NCBI GenBank assembly: GCA_018701105.1 | Contig: JABIWD010000017.1 | Coordinates: 1-24,087, forward strand | Source of the DNA: Candidatus Uhrbacteria bacterium | GTDB taxonomy: Bacteria > Patescibacteriota > Patescibacteriia > UBA9934 > UBA11717 | Length of the DNA: 24,087 bases | Reading direction: 5' to 3' | In this document: piece by piece, positions 8,319-16,027 of the stretch | Layout of the letters: each line of letters begins with the position of its first letter | How positions within the stretch are numbered: the first letter of the stretch is position 1 | Translations under genes and position numbers: made by a program | The notes under the pieces: model-generated | The model's input: only the letters and a program-made list of their open reading frames with translations | The model's database searches: none | What the model was told of the DNA's origin: nothing

Positions 8319-8750
8319 ATGAAGCGAGTCATGGTATTTGGAACATTTGATGGTGTACACGACGGACACCGACACCTCTTTACAGAAGCGGTAGGACGAG
8401 GAGATGAAGTATTTGTTGTTGTTGCACGGGATGAACACGTATTGGAACTTAAAGGTCATCTACCAAATAACTTGATCGAGTCTCGTATGGATGCACTTGC
8501 ATGCGAGTCCGATGTTACAAAAGTAATACTTGGTGACGAAGAGTTGGGATCGTACGAAGTTATCATCGAGCACGAGCCTTCAGTAATCCTGTTAGGTTAC
8601 GACCAGGATGAGCTAAGAGCCGATCTACGCACTTGGTTAAAGGATCAGCACCTAACGAGCATAGCTCTCGAGAACGGTTCTGCTCACATGCCCGAGATTT
8701 TTAAATCGTCATTTTTAGCACAATCGGAAGAGGAGATGAGCATTTTATGA
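8319..8750 (+). CDS. RibL-like (archaeal FAD synthetase type) nucleotidyltransferase
   Basis: 143 residues forming a single HxGH-type nucleotidyltransferase fold. GTFDGVHDGHRHLF (residues 8-21) contains the HDGH ATP-binding motif. VVVARDEHVLELKG and VILLGYDQDEL match the signature positions of archaeal RibL FAD synthetase and the related glycerol-3-phosphate cytidylyltransferases. RibL transfers AMP to FMN to make FAD; TagD-type relatives make CDP-glycerol. The ARDxxV...KG and LGYDQ patterns favour the RibL-like group, but substrate cannot be told from sequence alone. It lies between lysS and serS, and its last 4 bases (ATGA) overlap the serS start, so it is translated with serS. No bifunctional RibF gene is visible in the window. 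Confidence 0.78.
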   Translation: MKRVMVFGTFDGVHDGHRHLFTEAVGRGDEVFVVVARDEHVLELKGHLPNNLIESRMDALACESDVTKVILGDEELGSYEVIIEHEPSVILLGYDQDELRADLRTWLKDQHLTSIALENGSAHMPEIFKSSFLAQSEEEMSIL

Positions 8751-10009
8751 TCGACATAAAGTACATTCGAAAAAACCCAGATCGGGTCAAACTGAATAAC
8801 AAAAAGCGTTTCAAGGACATTGATGTCGATGAAACGCTAGTTTTGGCTGACAAGCAGTCGGTGCTGATGCAAGAGGTAGAGTCGATTCGAGCAGATGCAA
8901 ATGCGATTGCCGCTAAGATTCCTGGAGCTTCTGAGTCTGACCGAGCAGGTTTGATTAGTGAAGGTAAGGAGTTGAAAGCACGATCTAAGGAGAAGGAGGA
9001 TGAATTGGCGTCTGTTGGAAGAGAGCTGACAGAGTTGCTCACATCATTTCCAAACATATTAAAAGAGGATGTACCTGAGGGTGCGGACGAGGCATCAAAC
9101 ATTGTCGAGAGGGTAGTCGGTGAACCTACTGTGTTTGATTTTCCAGTTAAGGATCACATGGAGTTAGGAGAGGCGCTCGGACTTATCGATACTGAACGAG
9201 CAGCAAAGATCTCGGGTTCAAGATTTACGTTCCTGATGGGGGATGCTGTATTGCTTGAGTTCGCGCTCGTGCAATATGCGCTTGCTACGCTCACTGCTGA
9301 AGGCTTTACGCCAGTGGTTCCACCTCACATGGTGTCGACCAAAGCGATGGGAGCAATGGGCTATTTACAGCGCGGCGGTGAAGAAGAGATTTACCATTTG
9401 AAAAATGACGACCTTGTTTTGATCGGAACCTCAGAGCAGGCGCTTGGTCCAATGTACATGGACGAGATTTTGGATCCTGCCAAGCTACCAATCCGTCTTG
9501 CTGGGTTTTCTCCATGTTACAGACGTGAGGCTGGTAGCTATGGTAAAGATGTGAAAGGTATTCTACGACTACATCAGTTCGACAAAATCGAAATGTTCTC
9601 GTTTACGGAGCCAGATGAGTCTGACAAAGAACATGCGCACCTGCTCTCGATACAGGAGAAGCTGATGGCGGGTCTAGGTTTGCCTTACCGTGTTGTTAAA
9701 CTTGCAGCGGGTGACACTGGGTCTCCATCGGCACGAACGTGGGACATTGAAACATGGATGCCGTCTCAGGGCGTGTATAGAGAGACACATTCAACTTCAA
9801 ATACTACCGACTATCAAACGCGACGTCTGCATACGCGGATTAAGCGTGACGGAAAGAATGAGTATGCTCACGCCTTGAACGGTACAGCATTCGCGATTGG
9901 AAGAATTTTGATAGCGTTACTTGAAAATAATCAGCAGAAGGATGGCTCGATAATGATTCCAGAGCCACTTCGACCATTCATGGGTGGAAGAGATAAGATC
10001 GAGGCGTAG
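8747..10009 (+). CDS. serS: seryl-tRNA synthetase
   Basis: 420 residues, the normal length. An N-terminal long helical hairpin (about 28-105) binds the tRNA-Ser variable arm. The class II core includes the TxE serine-binding region at LIGTSEQALGPMY, motif 2 at CYRREAGSYGKDVKGILRLH, and motif 3 at NGTAFAIGRILIALLENNQQ followed by IPEPLRPFMGG. It charges tRNA-Ser (and tRNA-Sec where present). It overlaps the preceding nucleotidyltransferase by 4 bases, and a GAGGAG stretch about 11 bases upstream of the ATG may help initiation. An FtsQ-like gene starts 34 bases downstream in the same direction. Confidence 0.98.
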   Translation: MIDIKYIRKNPDRVKLNNKKRFKDIDVDETLVLADKQSVLMQEVESIRADANAIAAKIPGASESDRAGLISEGKELKARSKEKEDELASVGRELTELLTSFPNILKEDVPEGADEASNIVERVVGEPTVFDFPVKDHMELGEALGLIDTERAAKISGSRFTFLMGDAVLLEFALVQYALATLTAEGFTPVVPPHMVSTKAMGAMGYLQRGGEEEIYHLKNDDLVLIGTSEQALGPMYMDEILDPAKLPIRLAGFSPCYRREAGSYGKDVKGILRLHQFDKIEMFSFTEPDESDKEHAHLLSIQEKLMAGLGLPYRVVKLAAGDTGSPSARTWDIETWMPSQGVYRETHSTSNTTDYQTRRLHTRIKRDGKNEYAHALNGTAFAIGRILIALLENNQQKDGSIMIPEPLRPFMGGRDKIEA

Positions 10010-10043
10010 AGCAAGATAATTTGGGGGCAGCGCTAGAAGCGAT

Positions 10044-10877
10044 ATGAAACGACGCAAATATCGGTCAAAACAGCGTCGTGCTAATCCATACTTTCGCACG
10101 ACAGAAAAGCAGCGCATTTCCAGGTCTTTTGTTTTGTTCGTTATCACGATCTTAGGAATGGTAGGTGTCCTGAGTATATTCATCTACGCTCCTTTTGTAA
10201 GACTGGATCTTGGTGGCGTTGAAGGTGGATCTGTTGAAGTAAACGAGGCTATCGCTGAACGGGTGGCCGAAGAGTTAACGTCCTATTCGCTATTCATCTT
10301 TCCAAAGAACCATATTTGGTTCTTCTCGGACGATGCTATGAGAAAGGCGTTGATCGACCATTTCCCCCTGAATGCAGCGACCGTGGCTCGTTCCTCAGGA
10401 TTGGTGGATATCAGTGTCGCCGAAAAGGTGAGCACATTTTACCTTGTAAAGGATGACACGATGTTTGCCGTTGATCGTTCGGGCGTCGTTATCGACACCG
10501 TAGAGGACCTTGATCGCGCCCGAATTGAAATAGAATATGAGGCGGGGAAGGGGGCTCCTCTTATTTACGATAAGCGTAGTGCTTCTGTGGGCGAGGGTGA
10601 AACTGTTTTATCCGCGGAGAGGCTTGAGAATATTGTAAGACTCTTTGATCAAGTTCAAGCTAAGACAATGCTCACGCCCCTGAATGCAAATCTATCAGAT
10701 GAGGAGGGGAGAGTGGATATTGAGACAGATTCGGGCGTTTCCCTGTACTTCACGCTAAACAGGCCTGTCGAGTCCCAGGTAGACAAACTTGAGTCGCTGA
10801 TCGACAGAAAGCTTGTACAAATTACAGAACTCTCGTATATTGACCTCAGATTTACCAATAGACTTTTCTATCACTAG
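10044..10877 (+). CDS. ftsQ: FtsQ/DivIB-like cell division protein
   Basis: 277 residues. A very basic cytoplasmic lead (KRRKYRSKQRRANPYFR) precedes one TM helix (about 29-50) and an extracytoplasmic part. The latter has a POTRA-like region (SLFIFPKNHIWFFS, ALIDHFPLNAATVARSSG) and the beta domain that often ends FtsQ proteins in a YIDLRF-type strand (here SYIDLRFTNRLFYH). FtsQ/DivIB connects early and late divisome proteins (FtsB, FtsL, FtsW, FtsI). Similarity is topological plus a few motif positions, so the call is good but not certain. No clear Shine-Dalgarno site precedes the ATG. The lipoprotein gene starts one base after its stop. Confidence 0.75.
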   Translation: MKRRKYRSKQRRANPYFRTTEKQRISRSFVLFVITILGMVGVLSIFIYAPFVRLDLGGVEGGSVEVNEAIAERVAEELTSYSLFIFPKNHIWFFSDDAMRKALIDHFPLNAATVARSSGLVDISVAEKVSTFYLVKDDTMFAVDRSGVVIDTVEDLDRARIEIEYEAGKGAPLIYDKRSASVGEGETVLSAERLENIVRLFDQVQAKTMLTPLNANLSDEEGRVDIETDSGVSLYFTLNRPVESQVDKLESLIDRKLVQITELSYIDLRFTNRLFYH

Positions 10878-10878
10878 T

Positions 10879-11352
10879 ATGATTATCCCAAAACGATTAC
10901 TACTTACACTTTGCACGATATTGATCGTTGGTGCTGGTTGTATTTCACCAGGGTCTACACAGGACATAGTGCAAGCCTCATATTTACCTGACCATATAAC
11001 AGAGATATTCGGTGAAACGTTGCCGCAGGCTGTACTAGAGGCAAGACAGCGAAACAAGAACTCTGTTACGATTACAGACGCTTCAGGGAACCTGATTATT
11101 GCGGACATCAGTGATCCAACACACACGGTTTTTGTTATGACGGATCCAACTGAGGTTGAGGATCCAATTGAATTATTGATATCGTTTCTTGTTCCGCTTG
11201 AGAAGGCATACGACGTAAAGCGTGGCAATGGAACCTTCTCGTTCAACCTAAACGAGGTGCGCAGCGCAGAGATAGCGAGCATCATGTATGAGATCTCGGT
11301 GAAAGTTTTCCACACGCCAACTACACAGGAGTGGGTGATTGATATACAATAA
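10879..11352 (+). CDS. putative lipoprotein, function unknown
   Basis: 157 residues. I place the start at ATG 10879, one base after the ftsQ-like stop, because this gives a clean export signal: MIIPKRLLLTLCTILIVGAGC, with a basic n-region, a hydrophobic core and a Cys at residue 21 (lipobox-like, though Gly rather than Leu/Val at -3). An upstream in-frame ATG at 10813 would bury the signal. The mature part is soluble, about 135 residues, and has no family motif I recognise. It is likely anchored at the cell surface. The position directly behind ftsQ suggests an envelope role, but that is inference only. Confidence 0.7.
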   Translation: MIIPKRLLLTLCTILIVGAGCISPGSTQDIVQASYLPDHITEIFGETLPQAVLEARQRNKNSVTITDASGNLIIADISDPTHTVFVMTDPTEVEDPIELLISFLVPLEKAYDVKRGNGTFSFNLNEVRSAEIASIMYEISVKVFHTPTTQEWVIDIQ

Positions 11353-11383
11353 ATGTATATTACTCATCAAACAAAAATAAAAT

Positions 11384-11599
11384 ATGATGAAGAAAGGTGA
11401 CCACCTCGGGAACTCCAGCAAGCTACTCGTTCTGCTCGGAGCAATCAACTGGGGACTTATCGCGGCTTTCGACTGGGACCTAGTAGGAACTCTTGTAGGA
11501 TCTATGCCAACAGTTGAGCGCGTGGTTTACATATTGATCGGACTTTCAGCTTTGTACATAGTGTTCGAGGGACACAGTGGGGGAAAGCGAAAGAAATAG
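11384..11599 (+). CDS. DUF378 family small membrane protein
   Basis: 71 residues with two TM segments (about 12-31 and 44-62). The family pattern LLGAINWGLIAAFDWDLVGTL is followed by RVVYILIGLSALYIVFE, which matches DUF378 (YuzA-like) proteins. Function is unknown in the family. The C-terminus is basic (GGKRKK). The start is ATG 11384 or the adjacent ATG 11387; there is no Shine-Dalgarno site. It is the last gene of the left-hand + strand run, 13 bases before a strong terminator. Confidence 0.85.
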   Translation: MMKKGDHLGNSSKLLVLLGAINWGLIAAFDWDLVGTLVGSMPTVERVVYILIGLSALYIVFEGHSGGKRKK

Positions 11600-11611
11600 A
11601 TAAGCAAGTAC

Positions 11612-11642
11612 AACGGACGTCTTCGGGCGTCTGTTTTGTTTT
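11612..11642 (+). terminator. intrinsic terminator with UUCG tetraloop
   Basis: A 10-bp stem (11612-11621 with 11626-11635, two G-U pairs) is closed by C(UUCG)G, an exceptionally stable tetraloop, and followed by TTTTGTTTT. It ends the lysS-to-DUF378 transcript. Confidence 0.85.
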
Positions 11643-12107
11643 CCAAAGGAATGAATGTACGCGAGTTACTGAAGCGTCGTAAAATAAGCACCTACCTCGC
11701 ACCAGGGAAGAGGGGGAAGAGCAGCGTGGCTATATTTCTGCGCCAAATTGGTAGATGACAAATTTCAAAATTGCGCTAGGTTGATTTGGGTGGTCCTAGG
11801 ACACCTGTGAAAATATAATTTTACAAATCTAAATTTCGCTTCCTGATAGATTCAAATCGAGTTGGTACTGGAGTACCCCTCAAATCAATCTGAGGCGATT
11901 CTATAAGGCCTAAACGCACATATACGGCAATTATATAGCATCTGCGCAGCATGACGCAGTTTTAGCCTTACACGAGCTATCTTGATACGAATGAGTTGCG
12001 AAATGTGCATGTATATTCAGCAGCGAGCGCGTTGATATACCAGTTTAATCTCCTCAAGCGTCGCAAAAGGTATATTGCGCGACACTACTACTAATTCCTC
12101 TGAGCGC
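11643..12107. other. gene-free stretch with possible RNA structure
   Basis: I see no convincing ORF on either strand and no tRNA or known ncRNA signature here. Visible elements are an imperfect palindrome centred on CCTAGG (11789-11805), a TATAAT box (11814-11819), two adjacent small hairpins (11864-11877 and 11878-11895) and a longer bulged stem (11904-11914 with 11961-11970). AT-rich runs fill the rest. Its content does not resemble the flanking coding regions. Confidence 0.6.
11826..11970 (+). ncRNA. candidate structured RNA (speculative)
   Basis: Downstream of TATAAT (11814-11819) come hairpin GGTAC-tgga-GTACC (11864-11877), hairpin CCTCA-N8-TGAGG (11878-11895), and a stem TAAGGC(C)TAAA with TTTAGCCTTA (11904-11914/11961-11970). 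This last stem encloses two further hairpins: ATATA/TATAT (11920-11936) and CTGCG/CGCAG (11942-11959), the latter followed by TTTT. That would be a three-way junction. All stems were found by eye and are short, so chance is a real alternative. Confidence 0.22.
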
Positions 12108-12136
12108 TTGACGTCACCCCTCTCCTGCTATATCTT
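12108..12136 (+). promoter_or_regulatory. sigma70-type promoter for the orphan ORF
   Basis: TTGACG (12108-12113), a 17-base spacer and TATCTT (12131-12136); TATATC at 12129 is an alternative -10 box. The start site near 12143 leaves a leader of about 16 bases that contains the Shine-Dalgarno site. Confidence 0.6.
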
Positions 12137-12148
12137 AACTCTGAACCC

Positions 12149-12153
12149 GGAGG
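12149..12153 (+). promoter_or_regulatory. Shine-Dalgarno site GGAGG of the orphan ORF
   Basis: GGAGG sits 5 bases before ATG 12159. It fixes the start against the in-frame ATG at 12075, and it stands out because nearly all neighbouring genes lack such a site. Confidence 0.75.
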
Positions 12154-12158
12154 ACACT

Positions 12159-12530
12159 ATGCTGTTGGAAGCTCTTGAGTATGCCCTGGCACCCGTTTGC
12201 ATCTTGGCGCTGCTGTGCGCGATCGGTAGCATCGCCTATGACTACCGTGCCCTGCCCCTGCGAGCCCTGGAGCCGCTGATCATCACCTTGCTCATGTTCG
12301 GTTTCACTCCGCCTGCGTGCTTCCCTCGTTGGGGCGTCGCTGAGGTGAAGTACCTGCTCAGCATCGACGACTTCGAGGAAGAGGAGCCAGAGATCGTGCG
12401 AATTCCCGATGGACCTCGCACACCGCGTTACATAGGGCCTCGAAGCCGTAGACCGTCTAGTGATGACGGTGGACGTCACGACGAGCTCGCTCTCGCAGCC
12501 GAACCTGGTACTCGCGACAAGCGACGCTAG
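12159..12530 (+). CDS. orphan two-TM protein with acidic/basic tail, unrecognised
   Basis: 123 residues, not recognised. Two hydrophobic segments (about 10-30 and 38-56, ALAPVCILALLCAIGSIA and PLIITLLMFGFTPPACF) are followed by an acidic patch (DDFEEEEPE) and a long polar tail rich in Arg, Pro, Gly and Asp, probably disordered. I chose ATG 12159 because a GGAGG site precedes it at ideal spacing; the ATG at 12075 lies upstream of the predicted promoter. Codon use is unlike the neighbours: 30 of the first 40 third positions are G or C, against 13 of 40 in mreB. The gene has its own promoter and terminator, so it is a free-standing cassette. Recent transfer or an unusual lineage-specific small gene are both possible. 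That it is expressed is likely from the signals; function is unknown. Confidence 0.6.
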   Translation: MLLEALEYALAPVCILALLCAIGSIAYDYRALPLRALEPLIITLLMFGFTPPACFPRWGVAEVKYLLSIDDFEEEEPEIVRIPDGPRTPRYIGPRSRRPSSDDGGRHDELALAAEPGTRDKRR

Positions 12531-12550
12531 GTCTAATCGCCGAAACACAA

Positions 12551-12580
12551 ACGCCGACCCCTCTGGTCGGCGTGCTTTTT
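12551..12580. terminator. bidirectional intrinsic terminator between the orphan ORF and the M23 gene
   Basis: A perfect 9-bp stem ACGCCGACC/GGTCGGCGT (12551-12559, 12565-12573) with a CCTCT loop is followed on the + strand by GCTTTTT. The TAA stop of the minus-strand M23 gene (12579-12581) lies in this T run; on the minus strand the hairpin is followed by GTTTGTGTTT, a weaker U tract. Confidence 0.88.
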
Positions 12581-13793
12581 AATTTACAAGGAAGTTGTAT
12601 GGGTTGTTTGGGATACCGTCTACACGTGCCTCAAAGTGCAAGTGAGGTCCAGTGGAAAGTCCTGCGCCCTGTGTACCGGGAGCACCACCTGATAATCCAA
12701 TTGGCTGTCCTCGTTGTACAAACTGATCGGTTTCTACGTCCATACGTGATAGATGGGCGTATAGAGTTGCGACGCCGTTTGCGTGAACGATCATGATGTA
12801 GTTTCCGTAGCTTCGTCCTGTTCTAGCCCATGCAACGTATCCAGGGGCCGCAGCACGCACTGTGGTACCCTGAGCGATTGCCATATCGAGTCCCGAATGT
12901 TCAAAGAGGTGTCGGAATGGATATGTAGGATCGTGGAACGTGGCCGTTATGATAGGTCCTGCAACTGGCCAAGAAAGCACTGTGGGACCGTCAAATATGA
13001 TTGCATCCTCGCCACCGTCGTCTATACGGTTCTGAAGCTTCTCCTGGAGCCTGAAAATCTGTCCTTGGATGTATTGTTGCTCCTCACGCAACTCACGCAT
13101 TAGAACGCGGAAATTTGCCTCAGAACTTTGAGCCTGCGCTAATAGCGTGTCTTTTGCAACTTGTTCTGCTTCGAGTCTACGCATTGTAGTCTGCAGATCT
13201 TCACGCAAACCAAGTAGCCTCGTCTTTCTATCAGTCTGTTGAGCTCGTTGATCATCAAGTTGGGCTTGTAGTACGTAAACGTTGTCTACCTGCGTGCTAA
13301 TATCGCCCTGTAACGTTTCCAGGTACTGCACTTGGTCAAAGAACTCAGAAAAAACATCGTTTCCAAACATGACCTCTAGCGTACCAGCGTCATCAAACAC
13401 GTACATCTCCTGTAGAACTATGCGTATCATCTCCTTGGATCGCTTTAGTTCCTCCTCGGCCTTTATGATCTCAGCATCAGTCTTCTCAAGCTCCAGCTCA
13501 ACCTTGTCTACCTCCAACTCGGTTTGTTGAATGTCGAGTTCAGTTTTCTTCACGCGGTTCTCAAGAATCGCAATCTCGTTAGCGAGCGTTTGCTGTGATC
13601 CTTCGTACGAATCGATCCTATCTTGATATTGGTCGATCTTCTTTCTGATACCATCGATCTCTGCAGACTTGTTCTCAATGTCTGAACCGATCTTGTCGAT
13701 CTCATTCGCAAGCGCACTCGGCAAAGCAAAACCACCTGAAACTGCCAGGCTGATAACAAGTGTTAGGATTGTTGCGCGCATCATTAACTTCAT
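12579..13793 (-). CDS. secreted coiled-coil M23 metallopeptidase (EnvC/CwlO-like)
   Basis: 404 residues. A Sec signal peptide (about 1-29, ending ALPSALA) precedes a long coiled coil (about 30-270, many EIDK/ELEK heptads). The C-terminal LytM/M23 domain shows H299-x3-D303 (HSGLDMA) and H384-L-H386, the zinc ligands of active M23 enzymes, so the catalytic set looks complete. Domain order matches EnvC, PcsB-type and other FtsEX-linked peptidoglycan hydrolases or their activators; an intact zinc site favours a true endopeptidase. The start overlaps the gltX stop (ATGA). An AAGGAGG stretch lies only 3 bases before the ATG at 13793, and the ATG at 13784 is a possible alternative start. It is the last gene of the minus-strand operon. 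Confidence 0.9.
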   Translation of the reverse strand: MKLMMRATILTLVISLAVSGGFALPSALANEIDKIGSDIENKSAEIDGIRKKIDQYQDRIDSYEGSQQTLANEIAILENRVKKTELDIQQTELEVDKVELELEKTDAEIIKAEEELKRSKEMIRIVLQEMYVFDDAGTLEVMFGNDVFSEFFDQVQYLETLQGDISTQVDNVYVLQAQLDDQRAQQTDRKTRLLGLREDLQTTMRRLEAEQVAKDTLLAQAQSSEANFRVLMRELREEQQYIQGQIFRLQEKLQNRIDDGGEDAIIFDGPTVLSWPVAGPIITATFHDPTYPFRHLFEHSGLDMAIAQGTTVRAAAPGYVAWARTGRSYGNYIMIVHANGVATLYAHLSRMDVETDQFVQRGQPIGLSGGAPGTQGAGLSTGPHLHFEARVDGIPNNPYNFLVN

Positions 13794-15244
13794 GAACCTC
13801 CTTTGAGCTTATTAATAGCATTGTCTATTCGATAAAGTGCCTCAGTCTTCCCGATAACATAAATATATTCAAATGGGCTTGGCGATCGCTCCGATCCCGA
13901 TAATGCGACGCGAAGTGGCCACAATATATCCCCTGTCTGAATTCCCTGTTCTTTAATCCATTGTTTCATAGATGCCTCAAGAAGCACAATATCGTCGAGT
14001 CGGTCCAGACCATCAATGTATTCACGCGCTTCTTTAAGCATATCCACAGCTGTTTCGCCATCGGATTTCTTCCAGATCAAAATATGCGCATCGTAGTCCT
14101 GCAGTTTCTTAAACGGAGCGATACTCGATGCGAGGTCTACGAGTGTGTTTTGTCGTGACTTCTCCACTTCGATAATCCGATCCACGTCACCCTCGTCACC
14201 ATTCAAAAACGGCTTAAGACGATTCTTGAGCTCGTCCGTATCCATTTCCATCATGTATTGCTTGTTCATCCAGTCGAGCTTCTCAAAGTTCACCACTGCC
14301 CCACTCTTCTTTACTTTAGACAGGTTGAACAAGTCGATGAACTCATCAGGTTCGTAGATCTCTCTGTCAGCCGTCGGATTGTATCCAAGCGTCGACACAA
14401 AGTTAACAATTGCTTCAGGTACGTAACCTCGGTCGAGGTAGCTTTCGGCAGCCACGTCACCTTGGCGTTTACTAAGCTTCGATTTGTCAGGATTGAGTAG
14501 AAGTGGCACATGGGCGAATTTTGGCGCATCCCAACCGAGCATATTGAACAAGATCAAATGCTTAGGAGTCGAAGGAAGCCATTCTTCACCTCGAATAACA
14601 GTAGTGATCTCCATGAAATGGTCATCCACGACAACTGCAAGGTGGTATGTAGGAAAACCATCAGATTTTAAAATAACCTGATCATCGACCTCGCTATGGT
14701 CGATCACAACTTCTCCTCGGATCATGTCCTGAATCTTGCTCTTTCCCTCTGGTACTTTCATTCGTATAACGTATGGAGTATCTGACGCCAATTTTTGTTC
14801 GATATCTTCTTTCTCTAGGTCGCAGCAGTGTCGGTCGTACTTTGGCTGTTGTTTTGCCTTTTGTTGAGCTTTTCGAATTTCATCGAGCCTTTCTCGTGAA
14901 CAAAAACAGTAGTGCGCATTTCCGTCATCAACAAGCTTCAATGCGTATTTTCGGTATAGGTCGAGTCGCTTTGATTGTTGGTAAGGACCAAGATCTCCAC
15001 GTTCGATCAACTCGCCATCTACATACGAGAATCCCTCATCAGGATCTGCACCAACTCGATGCAAGGTCTTAACAATATTTTCAATTCCACCTTCAACAGA
15101 ACGTGCCTGGTCTGTATCCTCTATTCGCAATACAAAAGAACCGCCCGTCTGTCTTGCCAGGTAAAAGGCATAGAGAGCTGTTCGTAATCCTCCGATGTGT
15201 AGCATCCCCGTGGGGCTTGGTGCAAATCGTGTTCGTTCTTTCAT
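13790..15244 (-). CDS. gltX: glutamyl-tRNA synthetase
   Basis: 484 residues, typical of bacterial GluRS. Class I signature 1 is at residues 9-20 (PSPTGMLHIGGL, HIGH variant HIGG), and signature 2 is KLSKR at 256-260. The GluRS-typical FCSREREL-like segment (CFCSRERLDEIRK), EDTDQARS and VIRGEEWLPSTPKH are all present. The C-terminal helical anticodon-binding region is complete. It charges tRNA-Glu and, if the enzyme is non-discriminating, may also charge tRNA-Gln for amidation; sequence alone does not decide. It begins one base after the stop of the glycosyltransferase gene and overlaps the M23 gene by 4 bases. Confidence 0.98.
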   Translation of the reverse strand: MKERTRFAPSPTGMLHIGGLRTALYAFYLARQTGGSFVLRIEDTDQARSVEGGIENIVKTLHRVGADPDEGFSYVDGELIERGDLGPYQQSKRLDLYRKYALKLVDDGNAHYCFCSRERLDEIRKAQQKAKQQPKYDRHCCDLEKEDIEQKLASDTPYVIRMKVPEGKSKIQDMIRGEVVIDHSEVDDQVILKSDGFPTYHLAVVVDDHFMEITTVIRGEEWLPSTPKHLILFNMLGWDAPKFAHVPLLLNPDKSKLSKRQGDVAAESYLDRGYVPEAIVNFVSTLGYNPTADREIYEPDEFIDLFNLSKVKKSGAVVNFEKLDWMNKQYMMEMDTDELKNRLKPFLNGDEGDVDRIIEVEKSRQNTLVDLASSIAPFKKLQDYDAHILIWKKSDGETAVDMLKEAREYIDGLDRLDDIVLLEASMKQWIKEQGIQTGDILWPLRVALSGSERSPSPFEYIYVIGKTEALYRIDNAINKLKGGS

Positions 15245-15245
15245 A

Positions 15246-16010
15246 TTACTTTCGTGAGGTAATTGTATCTTGAATGACAGCTATTGGAAAGAGAATAACT
15301 GCTGTGAATATCCGTTTGAATCTTGCCGGTTGCCTGATAAGCCTCCAAAGCCATTCGATTCCCATTGACTGCATTAATTTGGGTGCACGTTTTGTTTTTC
15401 CGGCGATCATATCGATGGCACCACCGATACCTATTGCAATCTTGACCGAGGCGAAGCTTGGAGCGAAATCAGCGATCCATCTTTCTTGTTTTTGGTAGTC
15501 TGCACTCCCGAGCGCGACTGCAAGAATGTCTGGTTGTGAATCTGCGATCTGCTTCAAGACACTTTCTGGCTGATCCCATGTCCCGTCGTACGAAATACTG
15601 ACGTCGCTGATATGAGAGACCCGAATTCCTGGAAAGGCTGACTCGAGTATGAGTTTTGCGCGGTCCGATGTGTCATCCCATCCTCCAACAATCATCATAT
15701 GCATATCCTTCTTTGATGCGAGTCTGGCGATGTCCACGAGCACGTCTGTTCCTGGGAATCTTCTGAGCTTCCCCTGCCCCGTTAGGACTGACATGAGTGA
15801 GACGCCGAACCCATCTGGTATTCGTACATGCATTCTGTATAGAACCTGCGCGATTGAATTGTCGGCACGCGCAGCCATGAGCATTTCTGGGTTTGGAGTC
15901 GCGATCAGAGTTTGCGATAGTCCGCTCAGAGCCTCTTCCAATCGAATTTCTAAAGACCGATCTGTAAATCGGTTTAGGGGAATATCAAAAAATGTTGCTT
16001 CTCGAGCCAT
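15246..16010 (-). CDS. WecG/TagA/CpsF family glycosyltransferase
   Basis: 254 residues. Family motifs are in order: LIATPNPEMLMAAR near the N-terminus, RIPDGFGV (about 83-90), the D-G-W-D type loop MMIVGGWDD, ALGSADYQKQERWIADF (about 167-183), and GIGGAIDMIAGKTKRAPKLM followed by GIEWLWRLIRQPARFKR. These are hallmarks of the GT26 family, which transfers ManNAc or ManNAcA to undecaprenyl-linked intermediates in teichoic acid or polysaccharide synthesis. The acceptor here is unknown. The C-terminal amphipathic helix probably docks on the membrane. It lies between a thpR-like gene (17 bases upstream) and gltX (1 base downstream) in one operon. Confidence 0.9.
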   Translation of the reverse strand: MAREATFFDIPLNRFTDRSLEIRLEEALSGLSQTLIATPNPEMLMAARADNSIAQVLYRMHVRIPDGFGVSLMSVLTGQGKLRRFPGTDVLVDIARLASKKDMHMMIVGGWDDTSDRAKLILESAFPGIRVSHISDVSISYDGTWDQPESVLKQIADSQPDILAVALGSADYQKQERWIADFAPSFASVKIAIGIGGAIDMIAGKTKRAPKLMQSMGIEWLWRLIRQPARFKRIFTAVILFPIAVIQDTITSRK

Positions 16011-16027
16011 GGGATGTTGAGCACTTA

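Noticed and set aside
10813..10878. Earlier start for the lipoprotein gene at 10813
   Set aside because: It would overlap the end of the ftsQ-like gene and place the signal peptide internally. ATG 10879 gives a proper lipoprotein signal.
11849..11861. tRNA T-loop-like string TTCAAATC
   Set aside because: The flanking bases do not form a T stem, and no acceptor or anticodon arm can be built around it.
11643..12158. CRISPR array, IS end or att site in the gene-free stretch
   Set aside because: No regularly spaced direct repeats, no transposase remnant and no paired terminal inverted repeats were found by eye.
12135..12548. 137-residue minus-strand frame opposite the orphan ORF
   Set aside because: It has no Shine-Dalgarno site or promoter, and the encoded protein is a low-complexity Gln/Arg-rich mix typical of antisense frames. 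The + frame has promoter, RBS, TM segments and terminator.
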